64,000 bases of DNA, taken from contig NZ_JAATEO010000029.1 of NCBI RefSeq assembly GCF_012034245.1, forward strand, positions 1 through 64,000. The letters are read 5' to 3'. Shown here in pieces: positions 43,445-51,991 of this stretch. The position numbers and the translations under genes were made by a program. Below the pieces are notes generated by a model. It saw only the letters and a program-made list of their open reading frames with translations. It was not told the origin of the DNA and did not search any database. The number at the start of each line of letters is the position of its first letter. The stretch's first letter is position 1. This stretch comes from Micromonospora thermarum. Its GTDB lineage: Bacteria; Actinomycetota; Actinomycetes; Mycobacteriales; Micromonosporaceae.

Positions 43445-44457
43445 GGTTCCCCCCGGGCCACCAGGACGCACGTGTCGTCGCGGCGGATGCCGGCGTCCCG
43501 CAGCACGGTCGCGGCCACCACCAGGGGCGACCGCCCGGCGAGACCCGGGTAGTCGTCGAGCTGCCAACGATCGACCACCCCGTCACTGTGCATCACGACC
43601 AGCGAGTCGGGCGGGAGGGGGTAGTCGTACTCGCGGACCACCGGGCGCTGGTGCCCGACGATGCCGGGCAGCGACACGAGACCCCGCCGCCGCCCGTCCG
43701 CCGCGACGACCGCGCCGGCGATGTTCCCCACGCCGGCGTACCGCAGCACGCCGGTGGTGGGATCCGGTTCGGCGACCGCGAGCGCGGCACCGCGGGTGTG
43801 TCCGATGGACCGGTGGATGTGCTGGACGACCGCGGCGGGCGACGCGGCGGGAGCCCGGTGGAACGCGTCGATCGCGGCCCCGGTGGCCCCGGCCGCGAGC
43901 GGCCCGTGCCCCAGGCCGTCACAGACGAGCAGTTGACGCCGGCCCTCGACGACCCGCGAGGCGTATCCGTCGCCGCTGACCGACTCCCCGGTGAGCGGCC
44001 GGGTGAGCGCACCGACCCACGGCGGTCCGGGCCGGGCGTCCGGCTGCCACACCTGCACGGCGAGCACCGTGCCACGGCCCGGTCGGGAGTACGCGTCGAA
44101 CCAGGTGGCCTGCCGGGCGATCGCGCCGAGGCCGATGCCGAGCGTGCCGGTGGTGGAGTGGCCGTCCCGGGAGGAGACGGTCAGGTCGGCCATGCCCGGA
44201 CCGGAGTCGACGGCGATGAGCTCCACGCCGGCCTCCCGCTCGGCCCGGACCGGACGGAGCAGCAGCATTCCGTCGTCGGCGTGCTTGACCAGGTTGCTGG
44301 TCAGCTCGGCGGCGACGATGGCGAGGTCGGCGGTGCGGGCCGGGCTGAAGCCCAGCTCGGTGCCGAGCCGCTCGGCCGCCCGTCGTACGGCGCTGGCGGT
44401 GCTGCCGGCCTCGACCCGGAACCAGGTGCCGCGGTCGGAGACCGCGTCGCCGGTCAT
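43441..44457 (-). CDS. HATPase plus SpoIIE/RsbX-type phosphatase
   Basis: 338 aa from ATG 44457 (ATGA overlap). The N-terminus is an RsbT/RsbW-like ATPase (DLAIVAAELTSNLVKHADDG, AVDSGPGMADL, GIGLGAIARQ); the C-terminus is a PP2C-like domain (LLVCDGLGHGPLAAGATGAA, LVVMHSDGVVDRW). This fusion feeds back on the stressosome, as RsbX does. It follows rsbT. Confidence 0.88.
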   Translation of the reverse strand: MTGDAVSDRGTWFRVEAGSTASAVRRAAERLGTELGFSPARTADLAIVAAELTSNLVKHADDGMLLLRPVRAEREAGVELIAVDSGPGMADLTVSSRDGHSTTGTLGIGLGAIARQATWFDAYSRPGRGTVLAVQVWQPDARPGPPWVGALTRPLTGESVSGDGYASRVVEGRRQLLVCDGLGHGPLAAGATGAAIDAFHRAPAASPAAVVQHIHRSIGHTRGAALAVAEPDPTTGVLRYAGVGNIAGAVVAADGRRRGLVSLPGIVGHQRPVVREYDYPLPPDSLVVMHSDGVVDRWQLDDYPGLAGRSPLVVAATVLRDAGIRRDDTCVLVARGEP

Positions 44458-44873
44458 CGGGACCACTTGATGACGGTGACCGTGGTCCCCGCGTCCGGAG
44501 CGGTACGGATGTCGAACTCGTCCACCAGCCGGCGGGCACCGCTGAGCCCGAGACCGAGCCCCCCGCCCGTGGTGTAGCCGTCGGTGAGGGCCAGGTCGAG
44601 GTCGGGGATGCCGGGACCGGTGTCGGCGAAGATGATCCGGACACCGCGCCGCCTGCCGTTGTCGACGGTGGCCACCTCGACCGTGCCACCGCCGCCGTAG
44701 ACGAGGGTGTTGCGGGCCAGCTCGCTCGCGGCGGTGACCAGCTTGGTCTGGTCGACCAGGGAGAGCTTGACCGCGACCGCGACCGTCCGCACCAGCTGGC
44801 GGACGCGGACCACGTCCTCGTCGCTGTGGATCGCCTGCGCCTGCGGCTGGCCCAGCTCCAGGCCCGTGGTCAC
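44454..44873 (-). CDS. rsbT: RsbT-like switch kinase
   Basis: 139 aa; GTG overlaps the rsbS stop. KLVTAASELARNTLVYGGGG is the N-box, FADTGPGIPDL the G1 box and GGGLGLGLSGARRL the G2 box of GHKL anti-sigma-type kinases. RsbT phosphorylates RsbR and RsbS and is then released to activate an RsbU phosphatase. Order and overlaps match the canonical module. Confidence 0.93.
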   Translation of the reverse strand: MTTGLELGQPQAQAIHSDEDVVRVRQLVRTVAVAVKLSLVDQTKLVTAASELARNTLVYGGGGTVEVATVDNGRRRGVRIIFADTGPGIPDLDLALTDGYTTGGGLGLGLSGARRLVDEFDIRTAPDAGTTVTVIKWSR

Positions 44874-45283
44874 GGCGAGGCCGTCGTCTCGGCGTCCGGT
44901 TCGGCGTCCAGGTTCTCGGCGTACTCGTCGGCGCGTGCGCTCGCGATCAGCTCCATGCCCCGCTCGACGTTCAGGGCCGTACGGATGCCGTGCAGTGACA
45001 GCCCCAGCTCGACGAGGGTGATGGCGACCGCGGGCCGCATCCCGACGACCACCGTCTCGGCGTCGAGCACCTTCGAGATCGACGCGATGGTGGAGAGCAT
45101 CCGCCCGACGAACGAGTCGACGATGTCCAGGGCGGTGATGTCGATGACCACGCCGTGGCAGCCGGTGGCGACGATCCGTTCGGCCAGGTCCTCCTGGAGC
45201 TGGACGGCCGTCTGGTCGGACATGTCGACCTGGATGGAGACCAGCAGGATGTCGCCGATCTTGAGGATCGGCACCCGCTCCAT
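44870..45283 (-). CDS. rsbS: RsbS-like STAS stressosome protein
   Basis: 137 aa. PILKIGDILLVSIQVDMSDQ begins the STAS fold and VVIDITALDIVDSFVGRM holds the conserved Asp-Ser phosphorylation segment of RsbS. Start and stop overlap both neighbours, implying fixed stoichiometry of the stressosome. Confidence 0.93.
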   Translation of the reverse strand: MERVPILKIGDILLVSIQVDMSDQTAVQLQEDLAERIVATGCHGVVIDITALDIVDSFVGRMLSTIASISKVLDAETVVVGMRPAVAITLVELGLSLHGIRTALNVERGMELIASARADEYAENLDAEPDAETTASP

Positions 45284-46143
45284 CAGGCCTCCCGGCGAGA
45301 GGCGCGGCGGCTGGTCTCGACCCCGGTCAGCCGGAGCACGTGCCGCAGCGCGTCGGCGAGGCTGGCCTTGGTGGCGATGTCACCGAACTCGATGCCCAAA
45401 GCAACGATCGTCTGCGCGATCTGCGGGCGGATGCCGGAGATGATGCAGTCGGCGCCCATCAGCCGGGCGGCCACCACGGTCTTGAGGATGTGCTGGGCGA
45501 CCTGGGTGTCCACCGCCGGCACGCCGGTTATGTCGATGATCGCGTACGGCGAGCCGGTGTCGACCAGGGTCTGCAGCAGCCGCTCCATCACCACCTGGGC
45601 GCGGGCGGAGTCGAGGGTGCCGACCAGCGGGACGGCGACCACGCCCTCCCACAGCTTCACCACCGGGGTGGACAGCTCCAGCAGCTGTTCGGCCTGGTCG
45701 GCGATCAGGCTCTCGCGGGTCCGGACGAAGCTCTCGAAGGTGAACAGGCCCATCTCGTCGATCAGGGAGGAGAAGGCCACGTAGTCGCGGAGCGCGGTGG
45801 GGTTCTGCTCGGCGTCGAGCAGCTCCAGCAGGACCTCCTTGAGGGCGAACACGCTCACCGCCGTCTCGGTGGCGGAGAAGCCCTGCCGGGCGCGGCCCTG
45901 GGACAGCTCGGCGAGAACCGCCCGCAGCTCGGCCGCACGCTCGGACTCCAGGTCGAGGTCGCCCTGCTCACTCACCGTCACGATGGCGCGGTGCAGCTCC
46001 TGCACCTGCCGGCGCAGCTCGGCCTGGCTGAGCCGCCCCCGCAGTGAGCCGGTGACAATCTCGGTCCATCGCTGTGTGACCTGGTCGTCGTGGCTGGTCA
46101 ACAGACCCGCCAGTCGACCGCTCTCCTCGGCGCTCAACGCCAT
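45283..46143 (-). CDS. rsbR: RsbR-like stressosome protein
   Basis: 286 aa. An N-terminal RsbRD-type helical sensor (about 1-160, MALSAEESGRLAGLLTSHDD) precedes a C-terminal STAS domain (LVGTLDSARAQVVMERLLQT, IIDITGVPAVDTQVAQHILK). First gene of the leftward six-gene operon; its promoter must lie in 46144-46306. Confidence 0.93.
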   Translation of the reverse strand: MALSAEESGRLAGLLTSHDDQVTQRWTEIVTGSLRGRLSQAELRRQVQELHRAIVTVSEQGDLDLESERAAELRAVLAELSQGRARQGFSATETAVSVFALKEVLLELLDAEQNPTALRDYVAFSSLIDEMGLFTFESFVRTRESLIADQAEQLLELSTPVVKLWEGVVAVPLVGTLDSARAQVVMERLLQTLVDTGSPYAIIDITGVPAVDTQVAQHILKTVVAARLMGADCIISGIRPQIAQTIVALGIEFGDIATKASLADALRHVLRLTGVETSRRASRREA

Positions 46144-46306
46144 GGCAAAACCCCCTCGGCCTGGACCGGGCGGACTCTATCACCGCACACCCGTCAACTA
46201 CTTGCCGAGGTGCAAAGGAATGACGGGCGCCTCCGGACATCGCTCCCGATCTGCGTGCCACCCCGATCGTGGGATACCGTTTCCCCGATAACGGGAGGTC
46301 TGGCGA

Positions 46307-46663
46307 ATGTCCTTGACGGTGCACACGGAACAGCGCGGCGACGTCGTCGTCGTGTCGGTCGCGGGCGAGCTGGACATGGCGACCGCACCGCAGTTGCAGG
46401 ACCAGATCACCGACCTGCTGGACAAGGGCCGCAGCCGGCTGGTCTTCGACCTGGCGGAGGTCTCGTTCTGCGACTCCACCGGGCTGTCCGTCTTCGTCCG
46501 CGCCAAGAACAGCTGCGACGAGGCCGGCGGCGTCGTCCGGCTGGCCGCCCCGCAGCGGGGCGTGCTGCGCATCCTGGAGGTCAGCGGGCTCGTCGAGGTG
46601 CTGCAGACGTACCCGACGGTCGAGCAGGCCGTCGCGGGCGACCCCACTCCCGCCTCCTCCTGA
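46307..46663 (+). CDS. Anti-sigma factor antagonist (STAS, RsbV/SpoIIAA type)
   Basis: 118 aa. VVSVAGELDMATAPQLQDQI and LAEVSFCDSTGLSVFVRA, with the phosphorylatable Ser after Asp, are diagnostic. GGGAGG at 46293 sets the start. It diverges from the rsbR operon and may be dephosphorylated by the RsbU-like protein. The cognate anti-sigma factor and sigma factor are not in the window. Confidence 0.93.
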   Translation: MSLTVHTEQRGDVVVVSVAGELDMATAPQLQDQITDLLDKGRSRLVFDLAEVSFCDSTGLSVFVRAKNSCDEAGGVVRLAAPQRGVLRILEVSGLVEVLQTYPTVEQAVAGDPTPASS

Positions 46664-46667
46664 CCCG

Positions 46668-47957
46668 TCAGGTCTCGTCCTCGACGTACCGGGGACGGGC
46701 GATGGCCAGGCCCGCGCCGGTCTGCACCGTCAGGGCCGCCAGCAGGAAACCGATCGGCGCGGTCCAGCCACCGGTGGCCTCGTAGAGGACGCCGACCAGC
46801 AGCGGCCCGAGCGCCGCGATGACGTAGCCGGTGCTCTGCGCGAAGGCCGACAGCGCCACCGTCCCCTCGGCGGTGCGCGCCCGCAGCCCGATGGTCGTCA
46901 GGATCAGCGGGAAGGCCCCCTGGCCGAGTGCCAGCAGGGTCACCCAGAGCAACGCGCCGTCGTGCGGGGACAGCGCCAGCCCCAGGTAGGCGAGCGTCGA
47001 CGCGGCCGTCAACGACAGCACCAGCGGCCGCAGCGTCCGCATCCGCCCGGCCAGCGCCGGCATGAGCAGCGCGATCGGCACGCCCAGGGCGGTCACGCCG
47101 GCCAGCAGCAGGCCCGCGGCCTCCGGCCGGTAACCGGCGTCCCGGAACAGCTGCGCCAGCCAGCCCATGATCGCGTACCCGCTCAGCGACTGCGCGCCGA
47201 AGTACACCGCCATCGCCCAGCCCAGCCGGGTCCGGGCCGGCCGGATCCGGAGCCGGGGGGCGGCGTCCGCCGTCGGGGTCGCCCGCCGCGCGGCGGCGCG
47301 GGCCCGTAGCGCCAGCGGCACCCACGGGAGTACGGCCACCGCGGCCAGCCCGGCCCAGACGCCGAGCCCGACCCGCCAGGAGCCGAAGGCGTGTGCGATC
47401 GGCACCGCGGAGGCGGCGGCCACCGTCGTGCCGGTGGTCAGGGCCATCGTGTACGCCCCGGTGACCAGCCCGGTGCGGTGCGGGAAGTGCTGCTTGACCA
47501 GCATCGGCAGCAGGATGTTCGCCACCGCGATCCCGGCCAGCGCGAGCGCGCTGGTGAGCACGAAGACCAGCGCCGAGCCGGTGACCGCGCGCAGCACCTG
47601 GCCGGCGGCGAGCGCGGCCATGGCGACCACCAGCACCCGGGCCGGGGCGACGCGGCGGACCAGCCACGGGGTGAGGGCACCCAGCCCGGCGAACGCGATC
47701 GTGGGCAGCGTGGTGACGAGGCCGGCCATCGCCCCGGAGAGCCCGAGCCCGGTCCGCACCTCGTCGAGCAGCGCGCCGAGGCTGGTGACGGCGGCCCGCA
47801 GGTTGAGCGCGACCAGCAGCATCCCGGCCAGCACAAGGGCGCCCCCGGTCGCCGGGTGCCGCGCGGGAGCCGGCCGGTCGACGCCCCGGTCGACGGCCGA
47901 CGGGGCGACGGTGGCCGGCGGCACGGCCGTGGCGGTGGGCGGTGGTGGCGGGGTCAT
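46668..47957 (-). CDS. MFS transporter, CynX/NimT type
   Basis: 429 aa from ATG 47957. About 12 hydrophobic segments are visible (for example ALVLAGMLLVALNLRAAV, VLVVAMAALAAGQVLRAV, IPIALLMPALAGRM-like loop). ALNLRAAVTSLGALLDEV near the N-terminus is typical of the CynX/NimT group (cyanate or 2-nitroimidazole exporters). Substrate unknown. It is divergent from a FadR-type regulator 50 nt away, the usual pairing, and converges on the STAS gene. Confidence 0.9.
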   Translation of the reverse strand: MTPPPPPTATAVPPATVAPSAVDRGVDRPAPARHPATGGALVLAGMLLVALNLRAAVTSLGALLDEVRTGLGLSGAMAGLVTTLPTIAFAGLGALTPWLVRRVAPARVLVVAMAALAAGQVLRAVTGSALVFVLTSALALAGIAVANILLPMLVKQHFPHRTGLVTGAYTMALTTGTTVAAASAVPIAHAFGSWRVGLGVWAGLAAVAVLPWVPLALRARAAARRATPTADAAPRLRIRPARTRLGWAMAVYFGAQSLSGYAIMGWLAQLFRDAGYRPEAAGLLLAGVTALGVPIALLMPALAGRMRTLRPLVLSLTAASTLAYLGLALSPHDGALLWVTLLALGQGAFPLILTTIGLRARTAEGTVALSAFAQSTGYVIAALGPLLVGVLYEATGGWTAPIGFLLAALTVQTGAGLAIARPRYVEDET

Positions 47958-48007
47958 ACGTTCGAACCTACAATCATGGGATGAATTTCCGGCAGGGGTT
48001 GTAACCA

Positions 48008-48691
48008 GTGCCACCCGTGGCTGATTCCGTCGCCGTGCCGCCGCGCGGCCGGCGCGTGCAGGAGACGATCGCCCAGCTCCGGGAGCGGATCCTCGGCGGT
48101 GAGTGGCCGGTGGGCGGCCGCATCCCGACCGAGCCGCAACTGGTGGCGGCCCTCGGCGTGGGGCGCAACACCGTCCGCGAGGCCGTCCGCGCCCTGGTGC
48201 ACGCGGGGGTGCTGGAGTGCCGGCAGGGCTCGGGGACGTACGTGGTGTCGACCGACGAGCTGGCCCCGGTGGTGGCCCGTCGGCTCACCGACGACCGGAT
48301 GGCGGAGGTCGTCGAGGTGCGGCGTGCCTTCGAGGTGGAGGCGGCGCGGCTGGCCGCGCTGCGGCGTACCCCGGAGGACCTGGCGGCGCTCGACGGCGCG
48401 CTCGCCGCCCGCGAGGCGGCCTGGCACGGCGGCCGGGTCGACGAGTTCGTGGAGGCCGACGCCGCGCTGCACACCGCGGTCGTCGCCGCCGCGCACAACG
48501 GCATGCTCGCCGAGCTCTACGCCTCGGTCGGCGCGGCCCTGCGCAGCACCCTGACCCAGTCGATGGGCCACGAGCTGGAGCCGGAGCGCTACGTCGACCA
48601 CTCCCGGCTGGTGGACGCCATCCGGGCCGGCGATCCGGAGCGGGCGGCGATCGAAGCCGGCGCTTTTCTGGAACGCCCGTCCCGGGCATAG
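48008..48691 (+). CDS. GntR/FadR-family transcriptional regulator
   Basis: 227 aa. The winged helix is at about 15-80 (AQLRERILGGEWPVGGRIPT, GVGRNTVREAVRALVHAGVL); the C-terminal FCD helical ligand domain shows EVRRAFEVEAARLAAL, AALHTAVVAAAHN and VDHSRLVDAIRAGD. It probably controls the divergent MFS gene through the 50-nt gap. GTG 48008 has AGGGG 10 nt upstream; GTG 48017 is an alternative. Confidence 0.92.
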   Translation: MPPVADSVAVPPRGRRVQETIAQLRERILGGEWPVGGRIPTEPQLVAALGVGRNTVREAVRALVHAGVLECRQGSGTYVVSTDELAPVVARRLTDDRMAEVVEVRRAFEVEAARLAALRRTPEDLAALDGALAAREAAWHGGRVDEFVEADAALHTAVVAAAHNGMLAELYASVGAALRSTLTQSMGHELEPERYVDHSRLVDAIRAGDPERAAIEAGAFLERPSRA

Positions 48692-48730
48692 GTTGTGCCG
48701 GACGGAAAACCGGACACCTCGGGAGTACGG

Positions 48731-49204
48731 ATGCTCAAGGGCTTCAAAGACTTCATCATGCGCGGGAACGTCGTCGACCTCGCGGTCGGCATCGTCATCG
48801 GCGCCGCGTTCACCGGCGTGGTCACCCAGCTCACCAAGTCGTTCCTGGAACCGCTGGTGCGCGTCTTCATCGCGCTGCTCACCGGCAGCGAGGACGGCCT
48901 CAGCGGCTCGACGCCCAAGTTCCGGGGCATTCCGTTCGACTGGGTGGCGTTCGTCAACGCGCTGATCACCTTCCTGCTCACCGCGATGGCGCTGTACTTC
49001 CTCGTCGTCTACCCGATGAACCGGCTCGCCGAGCGCCGGCGGCGTGGCGAGGAGCCGCCGCCGAAGGCGCCCAGCGAGGAGATCAAGCTGCTCACCGAGA
49101 TCCGCGACGCTCTGGTCGCGGCCGGCCGGACCACCCCCGCCCAGCAGCGCGGCGCACTCGACGACGTGCTCGGCCGGCGGGAGGAACCGCCCACCAAGCA
49201 CTGA
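48731..49204 (+). CDS. mscL: Large-conductance mechanosensitive channel MscL
   Basis: 157 aa from ATG 48731 (GGGAG upstream). MLKGFKDFIMRGNVVDLAVG and IVIGAAFTGVVTQLTKSFL are the N-terminal helix and first membrane helix; FVNALITFLLTAMALYFLVV is the second, followed by the cytoplasmic helix (EEIKLLTEIRDAL). Opens under hypo-osmotic shock. A strong terminator follows. Confidence 0.96.
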   Translation: MLKGFKDFIMRGNVVDLAVGIVIGAAFTGVVTQLTKSFLEPLVRVFIALLTGSEDGLSGSTPKFRGIPFDWVAFVNALITFLLTAMALYFLVVYPMNRLAERRRRGEEPPPKAPSEEIKLLTEIRDALVAAGRTTPAQQRGALDDVLGRREEPPTKH

Positions 49205-49220
49205 ACGGGCAGACGCACAA

Positions 49221-49249
49221 CGGCCCTCGCGGGAATCCCGCGGGGGCCG
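49221..49249 (+). terminator. Terminator of mscL
   Basis: A 13-bp stem (one G-U) with a 3-nt AAT loop, 17 nt after the stop, followed by CACATTTTCG. A classic intrinsic shape with a short T-run. Confidence 0.8.
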
Positions 49250-49285
49250 CACATTTTCGTACGTCTGTTCGATAGAGTCCCCGCC

Positions 49286-49531
49286 ATGGAGCAGCGGAAG
49301 CACTGGTGGAACGGGAAATGGGGCCGCCTGGCCCGGCGGGACGTCTTCCTCCGGGTCGACGCCGACCGGTGGTACGTCGAGCAGCGCGCCGGCGGCTCCG
49401 AGGGTGTTTCCAAGTTCTACGAGTACGACAGCCCCGAGGAGGCCGAGGAGACGGTCCGGGCGCTGCTCCACGGCACCGACACCTGGCGCGAGCTGTCGCC
49501 CCGCCCGCCGGGCGGCTGGGGCCGCGTTTAG
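49286..49531 (+). CDS. Small conserved protein of unknown function
   Basis: 81 aa: MEQRKHWWNGKWGRLARRDV opens, then FYEYDSPEEAEETVRALLHG. Short, soluble, alpha/beta-looking. I do not know its function. Codon use and spacing look like an ordinary chromosomal gene. Confidence 0.7.
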   Translation: MEQRKHWWNGKWGRLARRDVFLRVDADRWYVEQRAGGSEGVSKFYEYDSPEEAEETVRALLHGTDTWRELSPRPPGGWGRV

Positions 49532-49560
49532 CGCGCAGACCGGCCGGGAACCGCGCCTGT

Positions 49561-49917
49561 ATGAGCCAGCAGCAGGTCCTCTCCCGGGTCACCACCGGCA
49601 TGCGGGTGGTCGACGCCGCCGGCACCGAGATCGGCACCGTGGACCTGGTCCAGCGCGGTGACCCGAACGCGGTGACCGTGCAGGCGCCGACCGCCGACCC
49701 GGGCAGCAGTCTGGACGAGCTGATCGAGTCGACGGCGGTGGAGGAGCCGGACGTCCCGGCCGACCTGGCGGCCCGGCTGCTGCACACGGGCTACCTGAAG
49801 GTCTCCACCGACCGGGTCCGCACCGGCGCGGTCTACGTGCTCGCGGACCAGATCGCCACCGTCACCGACGCGGTCCGCCTCGACGTCCCGCTGGCGGATC
49901 TGCCGGCCGAGGAGTGA
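49561..49917 (+). CDS. PRC-barrel-like/DUF2171-type protein
   Basis: 118 aa. GMRVVDAAGTEIGTVDLVQR near the N-terminus matches the strand pattern of PRC-barrel/DUF2171 proteins; the second half (TGYLKVSTDRVRTGAVYVLA, DQIATV) repeats that pattern. Role unknown, often stress or surface related. Confidence 0.65.
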   Translation: MSQQQVLSRVTTGMRVVDAAGTEIGTVDLVQRGDPNAVTVQAPTADPGSSLDELIESTAVEEPDVPADLAARLLHTGYLKVSTDRVRTGAVYVLADQIATVTDAVRLDVPLADLPAEE

Positions 49918-49994
49918 AAGGCGCCAGCAAGTTTCACAATCCACCCACCGGTGCGTAGAGACGAACGGAGGGTGTTCTTGGCAAGCTTGATCCC

Positions 49995-50714
49995 ATGACG
50001 CTGATCCTCCGCTCGGCCATCCTCAACGACATCGGCCTGGTCCGGACCAACAACGAGGACTCCGCCCTCGCGGGCGAGCGCCTCGTCGCGGTCGCGGACG
50101 GGATGGGCGGCCTGCCGGCGGGCGAGGTGGCGAGCGAGATCGTCATCCGCATCCTGGACGAGCTGACCCCGCCGACCACCCCCGATGAGGCCGCCGACGC
50201 GCTGCGCGCCGTGGTCAGCACCGCCAACCAGCGCATCCACGCGGCCATCACCGTCGATCCCGCCCGGGAGGGCATGGGCACGACGCTGACCGCCGCGCTG
50301 CTGGCCGGCGACACGCTCGTGCTCGCCCAGGTCGGCGACTCCCGCTGCTACCTGCTGCGGGAGGGGGAGCTGACCCAGCTCACCCGGGACGACACGTTCG
50401 TGCAGGCGCTGGTCGACCAGGGTGCGCTCACCCCCGAGCAGGCCCGCCACCACCCCCAGCGGTCGCTGGTGACCCGCGCGGTGCAGGGCTCGGACACCCC
50501 GCCGGCGATCGGGGCGCTCACCGTCGTGCCCGGCGACCGGCTGCTGCTGTGCAGCGACGGGCTCTCCGACTACGTCGAGCACGACGCGATCGCCACGGCA
50601 CTGGCCGGCTACGGCGACCGCCAGCTCTGCGGGGAGCAGCTCGTGAAGCTGGCCCACCAGTCCGGCGCGCCGGACAACGTCACCGTCGTGGTCTCCGACG
50701 TCACCGCTGCCTGA
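49995..50714 (+). CDS. PP2C-family Ser/Thr phosphatase
   Basis: 239 aa. LNDIGLVRTNNEDSALAG, VAVADGMGGLPAGEVASE, GMGTTLTAALL, VGDSRCYLLREGELTQLTRD, LLCSDGLSDYV and APDNVTVVVSD are the metal-binding and catalytic motifs of PstP/Stp-type phosphatases. It reverses Ser/Thr kinase signalling. No kinase gene adjoins it. Confidence 0.95.
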   Translation: MTLILRSAILNDIGLVRTNNEDSALAGERLVAVADGMGGLPAGEVASEIVIRILDELTPPTTPDEAADALRAVVSTANQRIHAAITVDPAREGMGTTLTAALLAGDTLVLAQVGDSRCYLLREGELTQLTRDDTFVQALVDQGALTPEQARHHPQRSLVTRAVQGSDTPPAIGALTVVPGDRLLLCSDGLSDYVEHDAIATALAGYGDRQLCGEQLVKLAHQSGAPDNVTVVVSDVTAA

Positions 50715-50760
50715 GCCCAATGCGGTTGCGGCGGCTGGCCCGCCGGGTTGGGATGGTCGG

Positions 50761-51951
50761 ATGACCGTGCGCCGGCTCTCCGCAGAGGAGCGACTCACCG
50801 CGAGCTTCCCCCTCCAGGCGTACGCCTTCGAGGCCTCCCCGCAGAGCGCGGGGCGGGCCGAGGAGTTCCGCGAGTACCTGCCGTACAACCAGGGCAACCG
50901 GACGCTGGTCGTCGAGGAGGCGGGCGAGACCCGCGCGGCGGTCTCGGCCATCCCGATGCGGCAGAACCTGCGCGGTCGCGTGCTGCCCATGGCCGGTGTC
51001 GCCGGGGTGGTCACCCACCCGCTCGCCCGCCGGCAGGGGCACGTGCGCACCCTGCTGCACCAACTCCTGGACGAGATGCGCGACGAGGGGCACCGGCTGA
51101 CGGCGCTCTGGCCGTTCCGGCCGTCGTTCTACGAACGCTTCGGCTACGTGGGGCTGCCGATGCCGCGTACGGTCACGCTGCCGGTGGCCGACCTGGCCCC
51201 GCTGCTGCGCACCGAACTCCCCGGTGAGGTGGCGTGGGAGCGGATCGGCGCGGGCTATCCGGCCTGGCGTGGCTTCACCGAGCGCTGCCTGCGCGAGCGG
51301 CACGGCTTCGCGCTCTTCCCCGACTACCGGGCGGTCGCGCTGCGCGACCGGGACGAGCGGTGGCTGGTGACCGCACGGGTCGGCGGCACCGTGGCCGGGG
51401 CGGTCACCTACCGGATCGACGACCACGGGGGCACGCTGGCCGCCGACGACCTGCTCGCCACCGACCCGTACGCCCGGGCGCTGCTGTTGCAGTTCTTCGC
51501 CCGGCACGTCGACCAGGTGGCGACGGTCCGGTTCGACGTCCCCGTCACCGAGACACCCGAACTGTGGCTCACCGACCTCGAGGTGCACGTCGAGACCCGG
51601 GTGGCCCGGCCGGGCTCCTCCGCGCCGATGGCCCGGCTGCTGGCGGTGGACGCGCTCGCCGGGCTTCCCGCCGGTCCGGGCCGGGTGCGGGTGGAGCTGA
51701 CCGGGGACCGTTGGCTGACCGGTGCGTACCTGCTCGACGGCACGACCGGCGCGCTGGAGCTCGTCCGCGGCGACGCCGGCAACGCCCCGTCGGCGACGCT
51801 GACCGCGGCCGGGCTCTCCGCGCTGGCGTACGGGGTGCTGGACCCGGTGGAGGTGCACCTGCGCGGGCTGGGCGACGTGCCCGCCGAGGCCGGGGCGGAG
51901 CTGCGCCGCCTGTTCCCGCGCCGGCATCCGTACCTCTTCGCCGACTTCTGA
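50761..51951 (+). CDS. Eis-like GNAT N-acetyltransferase
   Basis: 396 aa, the length of Eis proteins (two GNAT folds plus an SCP2-like C-terminal domain). The acetyl-CoA motif is VAGVVTHPLARRQGHVRTLL, followed by LWPFRPSFYERFGYVGLPMP, strongly Eis-like. Eis enzymes acetylate amines of aminoglycosides and peptides; substrate here is unknown. It ends in HPYLFADF. Confidence 0.88.
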   Translation: MTVRRLSAEERLTASFPLQAYAFEASPQSAGRAEEFREYLPYNQGNRTLVVEEAGETRAAVSAIPMRQNLRGRVLPMAGVAGVVTHPLARRQGHVRTLLHQLLDEMRDEGHRLTALWPFRPSFYERFGYVGLPMPRTVTLPVADLAPLLRTELPGEVAWERIGAGYPAWRGFTERCLRERHGFALFPDYRAVALRDRDERWLVTARVGGTVAGAVTYRIDDHGGTLAADDLLATDPYARALLLQFFARHVDQVATVRFDVPVTETPELWLTDLEVHVETRVARPGSSAPMARLLAVDALAGLPAGPGRVRVELTGDRWLTGAYLLDGTTGALELVRGDAGNAPSATLTAAGLSALAYGVLDPVEVHLRGLGDVPAEAGAELRRLFPRRHPYLFADF

Positions 51952-51991
51952 GCCGGGGGCCGTCAACCGGTGGCCGCCGGAGCTGACGACG

